Source: CAZIDL01 sp964537825 (GTDB lineage Bacteria > Bacteroidota > Bacteroidia > Flavobacteriales_D > CAYVSK01). Taken from it: a DNA stretch of 51,592 nt. The stretch spans positions 1 through 51,592 of the forward strand of contig CAZIDL010000011.1 of assembly GCA_964537825.1 (NCBI GenBank), in the 5' to 3' direction. Shown in pieces: positions 15,806 to 24,887 of this stretch; positions within the stretch are counted from its first letter, which is position 1, and each line of letters opens with the position of its first letter. The position numbers and the translations under genes are program-made. The notes below the pieces were generated by a model. It worked only from the letters and a program-made list of their open reading frames with translations. It made no database searches and had not been told where the DNA came from.

Positions 15806-17257
15806 ATGTTCAGAAAGTTCCTTATGGACCGACTATTACCCCTTTTTCTTATCGGTGCGCTTCTTTCATTGAGCCTTTCTTTGAAGGCCCAGCCATTGGT
15901 TTCGGCAGATTCCGTTGATCACTATACGGAAAGTGAAATGAGCAATATGGGGCTGAACCCGGAGAATTCCGTGACCGTCTATCGGATCACTTACCTCACG
16001 GCCGAGCTGGACAGCAGCATCGATACGGCGAGCGGAGCCCTTTTGGTGCCTGATGTGAACGATTGTTCCGGCGGTTACCCGTTGCTTTCCTATCAGCACG
16101 GGACCGTCCTGAAGGATAGCAACGTTCCCTCTCAGAACGGGAGTTTAAGGATCGGGCTCTTCTATTCGAGCGATGCTTATGTGACCTGTATGCCGGATCA
16201 CTTGGGGCTGGGTTCGCACGAAGGGCTCCACCCCTACCATCATGCCCGCACCGAAGCGACCAGTGCGCTCGACCTGATGCGTGCAGTGCGGGAATTCTTT
16301 AGAGGAAGCGGTCCGCTCGCTTTGAACGGGCAGGTCTTTTTGAGCGGTTATTCCCAGGGAGGGCACTCCACGATGGCCCTGCATCAGTACATCGAGACCC
16401 GTTCCTTGCTCGATAGTTTCGATGTGAAGGTCTCTACACCCTTGTCAGGTGCGTACGATCTTTCAGGTGTTCAATCCGAACTTCCTTCTGATTCCAACTA
16501 CGGCACCCCGGGTTATTATCCCTACATCATCGAAAGTTATCAGAATGCTTACGGGAACCTCTACGACAGCATCGAGGAATATTACGATGCTCCTTATGAT
16601 TCGCTCGTTCCCATTTACCTAGCAGGGGACAGTACCCTTCAGGACTTCAACGATGCCCTCCCGAACAACCTGTACCACTTTATGGAGGACAGCGTTCTGG
16701 ACGCTTTTTACGCGGACAGCACCAGGCCTTATTCTCATCCATTGCGGATCGCACTTTATAAGAACGATCTCTATCGCTGGGGACCGGAGCGTAGAACGCG
16801 GGTCTTCTATTGCGGCAGTGACGAACAGGTGTTCCCGGGTAACTCAAAGGTCGCTGAGGACAGCATGTCAGCCTATGGGGCGCAGGATCTTTATGTTGAG
16901 AATGTCAACGATCTCCTTGGGCATGGGGGATGCATATTCCCTGCTCTCGATGCTAGCAAAAGTGCGTTCGATTCCGTCCGTGTCCAGTGTGTCTCTACAT
17001 CCATTCCACCTCCTGAGGAAACCAGGAAGGAACTCGAGGTTCGTGAAAGATCCGGGGGCAGGAAAAAGGTCCTTACCCCATTCCAAAAGCCGTATTACCA
17101 GGTTTGGTCCATGCAGGGGAAATTGCTCATGGAAGGGGAGGCCAAAGGCTCAGGGATCGCGCTCGATACCGAGGAGTTCTCCAAAGGCGTGTACGTCATA
17201 CGGGTCTTTAGCAGGGAAAAGGGACACGCTCTTCAAAAGCGTTTCATCGTTCGCTGA
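15806..17257 (+). CDS. Secreted alpha/beta hydrolase with T9SS C-terminal sorting domain
   Basis: A 483-residue predicted secreted hydrolase. A signal peptide (to about residue 29, LKAQ) is followed by an alpha/beta hydrolase domain with the nucleophile elbow GYSQGG (Ser183). Asp339 (CGSDEQ) and His373 (LLGHGG) lie in suitable places for the rest of the triad. The C-terminal 75 residues, ending FIVR with a YYQVW..GKLL..EG and GVYVIRVF pattern, form a type A T9SS sorting domain. The protein is therefore likely exported by the type IX system and released or attached at the surface. The substrate is unknown; a lipase/esterase or peptidase activity is possible. An alternative ATG at 15824 removes six residues. 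Confidence 0.85.
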   Translation: MFRKFLMDRLLPLFLIGALLSLSLSLKAQPLVSADSVDHYTESEMSNMGLNPENSVTVYRITYLTAELDSSIDTASGALLVPDVNDCSGGYPLLSYQHGTVLKDSNVPSQNGSLRIGLFYSSDAYVTCMPDHLGLGSHEGLHPYHHARTEATSALDLMRAVREFFRGSGPLALNGQVFLSGYSQGGHSTMALHQYIETRSLLDSFDVKVSTPLSGAYDLSGVQSELPSDSNYGTPGYYPYIIESYQNAYGNLYDSIEEYYDAPYDSLVPIYLAGDSTLQDFNDALPNNLYHFMEDSVLDAFYADSTRPYSHPLRIALYKNDLYRWGPERRTRVFYCGSDEQVFPGNSKVAEDSMSAYGAQDLYVENVNDLLGHGGCIFPALDASKSAFDSVRVQCVSTSIPPPEETRKELEVRERSGGRKKVLTPFQKPYYQVWSMQGKLLMEGEAKGSGIALDTEEFSKGVYVIRVFSREKGHALQKRFIVR

Positions 17258-17320
17258 AACTTCTCCCTGAGAGTACCTTGTGACTGCTCTTTCAGGCGGG
17301 AGCTTCTTTCCGAACATCCT

Positions 17321-17328
17321 TATCTTTG
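17321..17328 (+). promoter_or_regulatory. -7 promoter box of gcvP
   Basis: TATCTTTG is an exact TAnnTTTG match 41 nt before the gcvP ATG. No clear -33 TTTG lies at the usual distance. I saw no glycine-riboswitch-like structure in the short leader. Confidence 0.5.
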
Positions 17329-17369
17329 CTTTGTTGAAAGCACAGCACAGTTAAAAGCCAGGAAAGGGA

Positions 17370-20273
17370 ATGTTCAACGAACGCTTCGAAACGCGCCATA
17401 TAGGTCCCCGAAAGCGGGATGAGGAAAAGATGCTGGAAACGGTGGGAGTCCGTTCCACTTCGGAATTGATCGATAAGACCGTGCCGCAGGACATCCGTTA
17501 TGAAACGGAGCTCGATCTTCCGGAGCCACTCTCCGAACACGAGTTCCTCAACTACATGAAGGAAAAGGCAGCGAAGAACCAGCTCTACCGTTCCTATATC
17601 GGCCTCGGCTATTACAATACGCTCATCCCCCCGGTCATCCAGCGTAACGTGCTCGAGAATCCGGGATGGTACACCCCTTATACCCCCTATCAGGCCGAGA
17701 TCGCGCAGGGAAGGCTCGAGGCCCTTCTCAATTTCCAGACCATGGTGATGGACCTTACGGGCATGGAATTGGCCAACGCATCCCTGCTCGACGAGCCGAC
17801 CGCTGCCGCGGAGGCGATGTCCATGTTCCTCGCTAAGCGTTCCCGCAAGGCTGCCAAAGAAGGTTGCAACAAGTTCTTCGTTGCTGAAGATTGTTTCCCC
17901 CATACCATCGAAGTGCTTCGAACGCGAGCCCATTCGCTCGGTGTGGAGCTCGTCTTCGGCGATCATCAGGACTTCACCCTCGACGAGCAGTTCTTCGGTG
18001 CCCTGGTACAATATCCCGCTGAGGATGGGGGGCTGAAAGATCCGCGTGCTTTCGTTCAGCATGCGAATGAGCAAGAAGTGCCCATCGCTGTGGCCACTGA
18101 CCTTCTGAGCTTGGTGCTTCTTGATCCGCCGGGTGAATGGGGTGCGGATTGCGTGGTCGGTAATACCCAGCGCTTCGGGGTTCCGATGGGATATGGTGGC
18201 CCGCATGCGGCTTATTTCGCTACGCTCGAGAAGTACAAACGGAACGTCCCGGGCCGTATCATCGGGGTTTCTGAGGATGCCGAGGGAGAACCTGCCGTCA
18301 GGATGGCCCTACAGACGCGTGAACAGCATATCCGCAAAGAAAAGGCCACCTCCAACATCTGCACTGCCCAGGCACTGCTCGGGGTCATGGCGGGAATGTA
18401 CGCGGTCTATCACGGCCCCGAGGGGCTTCAACGGATCGCAAGAACGGTCCATCAGAAGGCCGTGGCCCTCGGTGACGAACTTCAGGAACTCGGGTATCGG
18501 TTGAAGAACGAAGCTTTCTTCGATACCCTGCGGCTCGAACTTCCCGATGGTGTAGAAGCTGCGGATGTCCGCGAGCAGGCCGAAAAGAAAAGCATCAACC
18601 TTCGCTATTTCGAGGATGGGAGTGTAGGGTTGAGCATGGATGAGAGCGTTCAGGTGCGCGACCTGCGCGACCTTGTAGAACTTTTCACTATCGCTTCAGG
18701 CAAAAAGCTTAGCCCTGCCCTCGAAGAGGAGCAGGTCCTTGATAAGGAAAGCCGCATTCCGAGCGAACTTCAACGTAGCAGTTCCTTCCTCGATCACGAG
18801 ATCTTCAACAAATATCACTCGGAGACGGAACTGATGCGTTACCTCAAGCGCCTTGAGAACAAGGATTTCGGGCTTACGCATGGCATGATCCCCCTGGGGT
18901 CCTGCACGATGAAGCTCAATGCTGCTGCTGAACTTTACCCGATCAGTTGGCCGGAGTTCTCCCAAATCCATCCCTTTGCTCCCAATGACCAGGTGCAGGG
19001 ATATCTGGAGCTCATCGATGAACTCGAGCAAATGCTCAAAGAGCTGACCGGGCTTCAAGCGGTCTCCTTTATGCCGAACTCCGGCGCTCAGGGTGAATAC
19101 ACTGGTTTGAAGGTGATCCGTGCTTACCACGAGGAGCGCGGAGAAGGTCATCGGAACGTGGCCCTGATCCCTTCATCAGCCCACGGGACCAATCCAGCAT
19201 CAGCTGTGATGGCCGGGATGAAAGTGGTGATGGTGGAATGCGACGAGCGGGGCAACATCGACGTGGATGACCTTGAAAAGAAAGCGAAAGAGCATAGCGA
19301 ATCCCTCGCCGCCCTGATGGTCACCTATCCTTCCACCCACGGGGTCTTTGAAGAGCGGATCCGGGAGGTGAACCGCATCGTCCATCAGAATGGGGGACAG
19401 GTCTACATGGACGGGGCCAATATGAACGCTCAGGTTGGCGTCACCAGCCCGGCCCTGATCGGGGCTGACGTCTGCCACCTCAACCTTCACAAGACCTTTG
19501 CCATCCCCCACGGTGGCGGTGGGCCCGGTATGGGACCTATCGCTGTGGCTGAACAACTTGAGCCTTTCCTCCCCGGACACCCCCTCGTACCGACCGGGGG
19601 AGCGGACGGCATCGAAGCTGTATCCGCAACCCCGTTCGGCAGTGCTTCGATCCTCCTGATCTCCTATGGGTACATTCGAATGCTCGGCAATTCAGGGATG
19701 TTGAGAAGTACGGAGTACGCCATCCTGAACACGAACTACCTCAAGGAGCGTTTGAAAGGGCATTACGATGTCCTCTACATGGGGAACAACGGCATGGTGG
19801 CCCACGAAATGATCCTCGATTGCAGGTCCTTCAAAAAGACGGCGGATATCGAGGTCGGAGATATCGCCAAACGCTTGATCGATCACGGTTTCCATGCACC
19901 CACGGTCTCCTTTCCGGTCCCGGGGACCATGATGGTGGAGCCGACGGAGAGTGAATCGCTCGAAGAGCTGGACCGCTTTTGCGAAGCGATGATCCGGATA
20001 CGCGAGGAGATCGCCGAGATCGAGAAAGGGGTTGCCGATCCGGTGGACAACGTCCTCCAAAATGCTCCACATACGGCACACTCCGTAATACGGAACGATT
20101 GGCCTCATCCCTATGGTCGGGAAAAAGCAGCTTATCCGCTTCCGTCCCTTAAACATGAGCACAAATTCTGGGCTCCCGTCAGAAGGGTGGATAACGCGAA
20201 GGGAGATCGGAACCTGATCTGCAGTTGCCCCCCGATCGAGGCTTACCAGGAAGAAATGGCGGAAGAAGGATGA
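17370..20273 (+). CDS. gcvP: Glycine dehydrogenase (decarboxylating), P protein
   Basis: A 967-residue P protein with both PLP-transferase-like halves fused, as is usual in Bacteroidota. It decarboxylates glycine and passes aminomethyl to the lipoyl group of the H protein. The motif HLNLHKTFAIPHGGGGPG carries the PLP lysine (Lys708), and LTGMELANASLLDEPTAAAEA in the first half is characteristic. The N-terminal TRHIG segment is also typical. The other glycine cleavage genes (gcvT, gcvH) are not nearby, so it is expressed alone. Confidence 0.97.
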   Translation: MFNERFETRHIGPRKRDEEKMLETVGVRSTSELIDKTVPQDIRYETELDLPEPLSEHEFLNYMKEKAAKNQLYRSYIGLGYYNTLIPPVIQRNVLENPGWYTPYTPYQAEIAQGRLEALLNFQTMVMDLTGMELANASLLDEPTAAAEAMSMFLAKRSRKAAKEGCNKFFVAEDCFPHTIEVLRTRAHSLGVELVFGDHQDFTLDEQFFGALVQYPAEDGGLKDPRAFVQHANEQEVPIAVATDLLSLVLLDPPGEWGADCVVGNTQRFGVPMGYGGPHAAYFATLEKYKRNVPGRIIGVSEDAEGEPAVRMALQTREQHIRKEKATSNICTAQALLGVMAGMYAVYHGPEGLQRIARTVHQKAVALGDELQELGYRLKNEAFFDTLRLELPDGVEAADVREQAEKKSINLRYFEDGSVGLSMDESVQVRDLRDLVELFTIASGKKLSPALEEEQVLDKESRIPSELQRSSSFLDHEIFNKYHSETELMRYLKRLENKDFGLTHGMIPLGSCTMKLNAAAELYPISWPEFSQIHPFAPNDQVQGYLELIDELEQMLKELTGLQAVSFMPNSGAQGEYTGLKVIRAYHEERGEGHRNVALIPSSAHGTNPASAVMAGMKVVMVECDERGNIDVDDLEKKAKEHSESLAALMVTYPSTHGVFEERIREVNRIVHQNGGQVYMDGANMNAQVGVTSPALIGADVCHLNLHKTFAIPHGGGGPGMGPIAVAEQLEPFLPGHPLVPTGGADGIEAVSATPFGSASILLISYGYIRMLGNSGMLRSTEYAILNTNYLKERLKGHYDVLYMGNNGMVAHEMILDCRSFKKTADIEVGDIAKRLIDHGFHAPTVSFPVPGTMMVEPTESESLEELDRFCEAMIRIREEIAEIEKGVADPVDNVLQNAPHTAHSVIRNDWPHPYGREKAAYPLPSLKHEHKFWAPVRRVDNAKGDRNLICSCPPIEAYQEEMAEEG

Positions 20274-20296
20274 GCTGAGGTGCAACGTTCGTTATC

Positions 20297-20330
20297 AAGA
20301 TCCCCGTTCCTTCGATGGCGCGGGGATCTT
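20297..20330 (+). terminator. Probable rho-independent terminator of gcvP
   Basis: AAGATCCCCG (20297-20306) and CGGGGATCTT (20321-20330) form a perfect 10-bp stem with a 14-nt loop, 24 nt past the gcvP stop. The following sequence is short in T (TATTTGG), so efficiency is uncertain. Confidence 0.55.
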
Positions 20331-20443
20331 TATTTGGCCCTTAAGTAGGTGGAAATACGGATCCACCTTCCATTTGGATCTCCTTTTTTTAACCGAGCCG
20401 GCATGCTCTATATATTCCGAACTTTCGCAAAATTCAACCGCTC

Positions 20444-22630
20444 ATGAAGATGGATCGCACGCTGACCTTAACGCTTCTCTTTGTCCTTTTCTTTTTTACT
20501 GCGCTTTCTGCTCAGAAGCGCAACGGCCATCCCACGCTTTCCACCCCGAGGGGTTCTTTCCCGGTCGACCCCGTGGCGATGAACGAAGCGCGCTCCACCA
20601 ATACGGTCCTCAAAGAGGATTTTCAGGATGTGAACGTGCCATCCATTCCTGCGGGGTGGACCAGCATATCTCCTGAAGGGGATTTTAAGACAGGGGATGC
20701 TGACGATGCTAATGCCGGAGGCTATTTTCCTGTACCGGATATTCCGGGGAACATATTCGCAATGGCCAACGATGATCTATGCAATTGCGATATGTCGAAG
20801 ATCCGCTTGATATCCCCGGCATTCGACCTTTCAGGGCTTTCCAACATGGTCCTTCGCTTCAATGCTTATCACGATAAGAACTGGGGAGGGGGAGATGCTA
20901 CTGCCCAGATCAGTACGGATGGCGGCAGTACCTGGAACACCCTTAAGGTTTTGAATTCCTCCACCGACTGGCAGTATTATGTGCTGGACCTTTCCGCTTA
21001 TACCGGGAATGCCAATGTTAAAGTGAAATTCGAATGGAGCGACGGGGGGACCTGGGCTTCCGGGTTCGCTGTCGATAATGTGGTGGTGGATGAGCTTTTG
21101 GCCAATGACCTACGCGTTGAGAAAGTCTGGACCGGTGAGATGAAGCGGGACTTGGAATACACCATGCTCCCCTTGGGTCAGGTCGGAGATATGAAAGTGG
21201 GAGCGCGGATCAAGAACAATGGTCACGATCTTCAGACCAATACCCGGGCTGCTGCTACTATCAGTCGGCAAGGCCAGGTTTTGAACATGGATACGACGAA
21301 CAGCATGGACCTGGATTCCATGCAGCGGGCTCCCTTCTGGGTCCAGACTTCCTTTTCCCCGGACTCCCTGGGTGTCCATAAAGTGGAGATGGAAGCATTG
21401 TCGGATCAAGCGGAGGGATACAGTCCAGATAACGTACTGACCGATAGCATTCAGGTGACCTGTCATCGTTTCGCCAGAGATCATGGGAATTACGACGGAA
21501 GTTCATGGGGTGCAGGGAGTTACTCCAACGGTGACATGATAGGCTTTCAGGCCGGGAACCTCTTCGGCCTTTCGAACGATGCAAAAGCGAGTGGCGTGTC
21601 CTTTTTGCTCGATACGGCCACTGAAGCAGGAGTGAAAGCACGGGCCATCCTCTACAAGCTCGATACCGTCAACAATAGTTTCGACACGGTGACAGTGAGC
21701 GCTCCTTATTCGGTCCAAAGCGGGGATATTTCCACGTTGTCCAACCCTGTTTGGACGAAGTTGCCATTCGATAGTACGCTCACGCTCGATAGCGGTTCCT
21801 TTTATCTTGCAACAGCGGGTCCGGTCGATAGTTCCTCGGGGAAGATCAGTATCGGGGCTTCAGGTATTGTGGACCATAATACTTCTTATTTCCGAAAGGA
21901 TAGCGCTACATCCTGGAAAGATGTTAATGCCGCTCCAATGGTCCGCTTGATCGCGCCGGATTTCAGGGTGGGCCTGCCCGAGGATACCCTCGTTTGTGCC
22001 GACAGTTCTCTTACCTTGGATGCAGGCCCCGGGGATAGCTATTCTTGGAGTACCGGCGCCCAAACGAGGAAAGTTCAAGTGGGAGGTCCTGCCACTTATA
22101 GTGTGACCGTTACGCGTGGACAGTGTCAACGGAGTGACTCGGTCATGGTGGATACGACGGAGCTCCAGGTGGAGCTTCCTGCTGACACTGCGATCTGTCC
22201 CAATAGTACCATTACGTTGGATGCGGGTACTGGTGATAGTTATTCTTGGAGCACCGGTGAACAAACGCAGACCATCGAGGTCGGCGGTCCGGACACCTAT
22301 TGGGTCACCGTTTTTAAAGAGGCCTGTCAGCGTACCGATTCGATCGTTGTCGACACGGTAAATGAAGGTTGTTCAACCGGTATCGAAGGATACGCTGGAA
22401 CAGAAGGGATTGAACTCCATCCCAATCCGGTCCGTGAGCGATTGCAACTCGAAGTAAAAGGGAATGTTCAGTTGAGGTCCTTAAGGATCCGGGACCTTCA
22501 GGGGCGTTTGGTGAAGCGTTTCTCTCCGGATGTGCGGGAAATGAAGGTAGGAGCGTTGCAGAAGGGAACTTACCTTCTGCGGATGCGGACCAAAGAAGGG
22601 GTTCGAGTGAGCCGCTTCGTCAAACGGTGA
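20444..22630 (+). CDS. Secreted repeat protein with T9SS type A sorting domain
   Basis: A 728-residue predicted surface or secreted protein. A signal peptide (to about residue 23, LSAQ) is followed by a MAM/choice-of-anchor-J-like beta-sandwich near 58-225 (QDVNVPSIPAGWT, DLSGLSNMVLRFNAYHD, WASGFAVDNVVVDE). After a less clear middle there are two 67-residue tandem repeats starting at 511 and 578 (LPEDTLV.../LPADTAI..., both with LDAG.GDSYSWSTG), typical of PKD-like/Ig-like surface modules. The last about 72 residues (ELHPNPVRERLQLE...SRFVKR) are a type A sorting domain. No enzyme signature is visible, so it is probably an adhesin or a structural protein exported by T9SS. Confidence 0.85.
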   Translation: MKMDRTLTLTLLFVLFFFTALSAQKRNGHPTLSTPRGSFPVDPVAMNEARSTNTVLKEDFQDVNVPSIPAGWTSISPEGDFKTGDADDANAGGYFPVPDIPGNIFAMANDDLCNCDMSKIRLISPAFDLSGLSNMVLRFNAYHDKNWGGGDATAQISTDGGSTWNTLKVLNSSTDWQYYVLDLSAYTGNANVKVKFEWSDGGTWASGFAVDNVVVDELLANDLRVEKVWTGEMKRDLEYTMLPLGQVGDMKVGARIKNNGHDLQTNTRAAATISRQGQVLNMDTTNSMDLDSMQRAPFWVQTSFSPDSLGVHKVEMEALSDQAEGYSPDNVLTDSIQVTCHRFARDHGNYDGSSWGAGSYSNGDMIGFQAGNLFGLSNDAKASGVSFLLDTATEAGVKARAILYKLDTVNNSFDTVTVSAPYSVQSGDISTLSNPVWTKLPFDSTLTLDSGSFYLATAGPVDSSSGKISIGASGIVDHNTSYFRKDSATSWKDVNAAPMVRLIAPDFRVGLPEDTLVCADSSLTLDAGPGDSYSWSTGAQTRKVQVGGPATYSVTVTRGQCQRSDSVMVDTTELQVELPADTAICPNSTITLDAGTGDSYSWSTGEQTQTIEVGGPDTYWVTVFKEACQRTDSIVVDTVNEGCSTGIEGYAGTEGIELHPNPVRERLQLEVKGNVQLRSLRIRDLQGRLVKRFSPDVREMKVGALQKGTYLLRMRTKEGVRVSRFVKR

Positions 22631-22672
22631 GTTCTTTTGATCCTCCCCGTCCGCGGTCATCGATCGTGGTAG

Positions 22673-22715
22673 GATAAAAAAAGAGGCTGTCCCGAAGGAC
22701 AGCCTCTTTTTTATC
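22673..22715. terminator. Bidirectional terminator between the repeat protein and groEL
   Basis: GAGGCTGTCC (22683-22692) and GGACAGCCTC (22697-22706) form a 10-bp stem with the tetraloop CGAA. A run of seven A precedes it and six T follow, with the pairing continuing into GATA/TATC. It can therefore stop transcripts from both convergent genes, the + strand secreted protein and the minus-strand groEL. Confidence 0.92.
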
Positions 22716-22734
22716 GGTAAGGAGATGGGCTGGC

Positions 22735-24390
22735 TTACATCATGCCGGGCATGCCTCCACCCATTCCGCCGCCCATTCCGGCGGCGCCTGCTCCTTCACC
22801 TTCATCTTCGCCCTCTTGCTCAGAGATGACGCATTCGGTGGTGAGCAGCATACCTGCGATCGAAGCTGCGTTCTCGAGCGCGATCCGTGTCACTTTGGTC
22901 GGATCGATGACGCCGGCTTCATAGAGGTTCTCGAACTTCTCCTCTTTAGCGTTGAAGCCGTAATCATCTTTGCCTTCAGCGATCTGCTTGAGGATCACGG
23001 AAGCTTCATCGCCGGAGTTAACGATGATCTGACGCAGGGGCTCTTCGATGGCCTTCCGGACGATCGCGATACCCGTGGACTGATCCTCGTTCTCGCCTTG
23101 GAGGCCTTCCAGAGCCGTGAGGCAGCGGATATAGGCCGTGCCACCACCGGGAACGATGCCTTCCTCGACCGCGGCGCGCGTTGCACTAAGGGCATCCTCG
23201 ACGCGGTCCTTCTTCTCTTTCATTTCCATTTCAGTGGCAGCTCCTACATAGAGGACCGCAACACCGCCGGCCAATTTGGCGAGGCGCTCTTCGAGTTTCT
23301 CGCGGTCGTAATCGGAATCCGTGTCCTCGATCTGCTGCTTGATCTGGTTCACACGGGTTTCGATATCCTTCTTGGCGCCTTCACCGTTAACGACCTTGGT
23401 GTTGTCCTTGTCGATGCTGATCTTCTCACAGGTTCCGAGGTCGGAGAGCTCAGCGTTCTCGAGTTTATGCCCTTTGTCCTCGGAGATGACCGTACCGCCA
23501 GTAAGGATCGCGATGTCTTCGAGCATGGCTTTGCGCCGATCCCCGAAGCCGGGTGCTTTGACGGCGGCCACTTTCAAGGAGCCTCGGATCTTGTTGACGA
23601 CGAGCGTGGCGAGGGCTTCGCCTTCCACGTCCTCAGCGATGATCAACAGCGGTTTGCCACTTTGAGAGGCTTTCTCGAGGACCGGCACGAGGTCCTTCAT
23701 GTTGGAGATCTTCTTGTCGAAGATCAGGATGTAGGGGTTGTCCAGCTCGGCGATCATCTTCTCGCTGTCCGTAACGAAATAGGGGGAGAGATAACCGCGA
23801 TCGAACTGCATCCCTTCGACGAGGTCGACCTCCGTGTCTGTTCCTTTAGCCTCTTCGACCGTGATGACCCCTTCTTTTTTGACCTTGTCCATCGCTTCAG
23901 CGATGAGCTTTCCGATCGTGTGGTCGTTGTTGGCCGAGATGGTACCGACCTGTTCGATCCGGTTGTTGTCTTGGCCGACCTCGACCTTGAGCTCGCCGAG
24001 CTTTTCGACCACTGCTTGAGCAGCTTTGTCGATGCCGCGCTTCAGGTCCATCGGGTTCGCACCCGCAGCGACGTTCTTTAGGCCTGCGGAAACGATGGCC
24101 TGAGCGAGGACCGTTGCAGTGGTCGTTCCATCCCCTGCTTCATCAGCGGTCTTCGAGGCGACCTCTTTAACGGTCTGAGCGCCCATGTTCTCGACGGGCT
24201 CCTGAAGTTCGACCTCCTTTGCGACCGTAACGCCATCCTTCGTAATGTTCGGTGTACCGAACTTTTGGTCGAGGATCACGTTGCGGCCCTTCGGACCGAG
24301 CGTGACCTTAACGGCGTTCGCCAGTTCGTCCACCCCTCTTTTCAGGCGGTCCCTGGCGTCAAGGTCGAAATAAATATCTTTAGTTGCCAT
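22735..24390 (-). CDS. groEL: Chaperonin GroEL (60 kDa)
   Basis: A 551-residue group I chaperonin. VTLGPKGRNVILD near 29-41 and DGTTTATVLA near 86-95 (nucleotide binding and ATP hydrolysis) are present, and the C-terminus has the Gly/Met-rich tail (GMGGGMGGGMPGMM). With GroES it folds proteins in a closed cage in the cytosol. It begins 40 nt after groES and must be on the same transcript, which ends at the hairpin at 22673-22715. Its expression is likely set by the promoter region before groES (24765-24880). Confidence 0.98.
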   Translation of the reverse strand: MATKDIYFDLDARDRLKRGVDELANAVKVTLGPKGRNVILDQKFGTPNITKDGVTVAKEVELQEPVENMGAQTVKEVASKTADEAGDGTTTATVLAQAIVSAGLKNVAAGANPMDLKRGIDKAAQAVVEKLGELKVEVGQDNNRIEQVGTISANNDHTIGKLIAEAMDKVKKEGVITVEEAKGTDTEVDLVEGMQFDRGYLSPYFVTDSEKMIAELDNPYILIFDKKISNMKDLVPVLEKASQSGKPLLIIAEDVEGEALATLVVNKIRGSLKVAAVKAPGFGDRRKAMLEDIAILTGGTVISEDKGHKLENAELSDLGTCEKISIDKDNTKVVNGEGAKKDIETRVNQIKQQIEDTDSDYDREKLEERLAKLAGGVAVLYVGAATEMEMKEKKDRVEDALSATRAAVEEGIVPGGGTAYIRCLTALEGLQGENEDQSTGIAIVRKAIEEPLRQIIVNSGDEASVILKQIAEGKDDYGFNAKEEKFENLYEAGVIDPTKVTRIALENAASIAGMLLTTECVISEQEGEDEGEGAGAAGMGGGMGGGMPGMM

Positions 24391-24430
24391 AACTCGTGCG
24401 TTTTTTGTTCAGCTTTTTAGAGTGAGAACT

Positions 24431-24715
24431 TCAGTTCAGGGTTGCATAGATGTCGGATTCCCGCATGATGAGGTAATCCTCTCCGTCAAAGGAGAATTCC
24501 GTTCCGGCATACTTTCCGTAGATCACCTCGCTACCTTCTTTTACGCTTGCCGGCTCATCTTTCAGGTCGTCGCTGACGGCCACTACTTTTCCACGTTGAG
24601 GCTTCTCCTTGGCGGTATCGGGTATTACGATACCTCCAGAGGTCTCTTCTTCGGAAGGATGGGGCTGTACGAGAACGCGGTTCTGTGTGCCCGCGATCGG
24701 TTTGACCTTAGCCAT
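24431..24715 (-). CDS. groES: Co-chaperonin GroES (10 kDa)
   Basis: A 94-residue co-chaperonin that caps the GroEL ring. The IAGTQNRVLVQPHPSEEETSGGIVIPDTAKEKPQRGKV segment (mobile loop included) and the ending EDYLIMRESDIYATLN are typical. It is the first gene after the 172-nt gap that follows secG, and that gap holds a sigma-54-like promoter and a palindrome. I see no CIRCE element (TTAGCACTC-N9-GAGTGCTAA), so HrcA control is not indicated. Confidence 0.97.
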   Translation of the reverse strand: MAKVKPIAGTQNRVLVQPHPSEEETSGGIVIPDTAKEKPQRGKVVAVSDDLKDEPASVKEGSEVIYGKYAGTEFSFDGEDYLIMRESDIYATLN

Positions 24716-24764
24716 TTTCTCTTCGCTTTTTTGTTAGACATTAAAGGTTCTCTTCTAAATACAG

Positions 24765-24781
24765 CAGAATGCGTACCAAAA
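24765..24781 (-). promoter_or_regulatory. Sigma-54-type (-24/-12) promoter candidate before groES
   Basis: The minus strand reads TTGGTACGCATTCTGCT. Against the RpoN consensus TGGCACG-N4-TTGCW it matches 10 of 12 positions, including the critical GG (-24) and GC (-12) with exactly 10 nt between them. The predicted start site is near 24754, about 40 nt before the groES ATG. A sigma-54 activator gene lies in the same gene block. A conventional -33/-7 promoter is less well matched here (TTTG and TATTTAG, 15-16 nt apart). Confidence 0.5.
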
Positions 24782-24842
24782 GCCATTGACGTCCTCGGAA
24801 AGGACAAAATTGCAGGTTGGATGGCTTGGGGTCGCTCAGGGT

Positions 24843-24880
24843 TGTCAGGTGAACTGACAGGGTGGCACGGTGGGTGTCAG
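24843..24880. promoter_or_regulatory. TGTCAG palindrome, possible enhancer site for groESL
   Basis: TGTCAG-GTGAA-CTGACA (24843-24859) is a perfect 6-bp inverted repeat with a 5-bp spacer. A further TGTCAG half-site lies at 24875-24880, 32 bp away (about three helical turns). The centre is about 97 bp upstream of the predicted sigma-54 start site, in the range where activator binding sites usually lie. It could also be a repressor operator. Confidence 0.45.
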
Positions 24881-24887
24881 GAAGCGC

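Noticed and set aside
17258..17369. Glycine riboswitch before gcvP
   Set aside because: The gap is short (112 nt) and I see no tandem aptamer-like conserved core.
17292..18206. Minus-strand ORF (304 codons) over the gcvP start
   Set aside because: Shadow of gcvP; it covers the promoter and the first third of the gene without independent support.
22816..24081. Long + strand ORF (421 codons) opposite groEL
   Set aside because: Antisense shadow of a highly conserved chaperonin gene; no independent signals.
24864..24880. Second sigma-54 promoter (TGGCACGG) on the + strand
   Set aside because: The -24 half is good, but no GC follows at the required 10-nt spacing, and it points away from groES.
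24716..24887. CIRCE/HrcA operator before groES
   Set aside because: No TTAGCACTC-N9-GAGTGCTAA or close variant is present.
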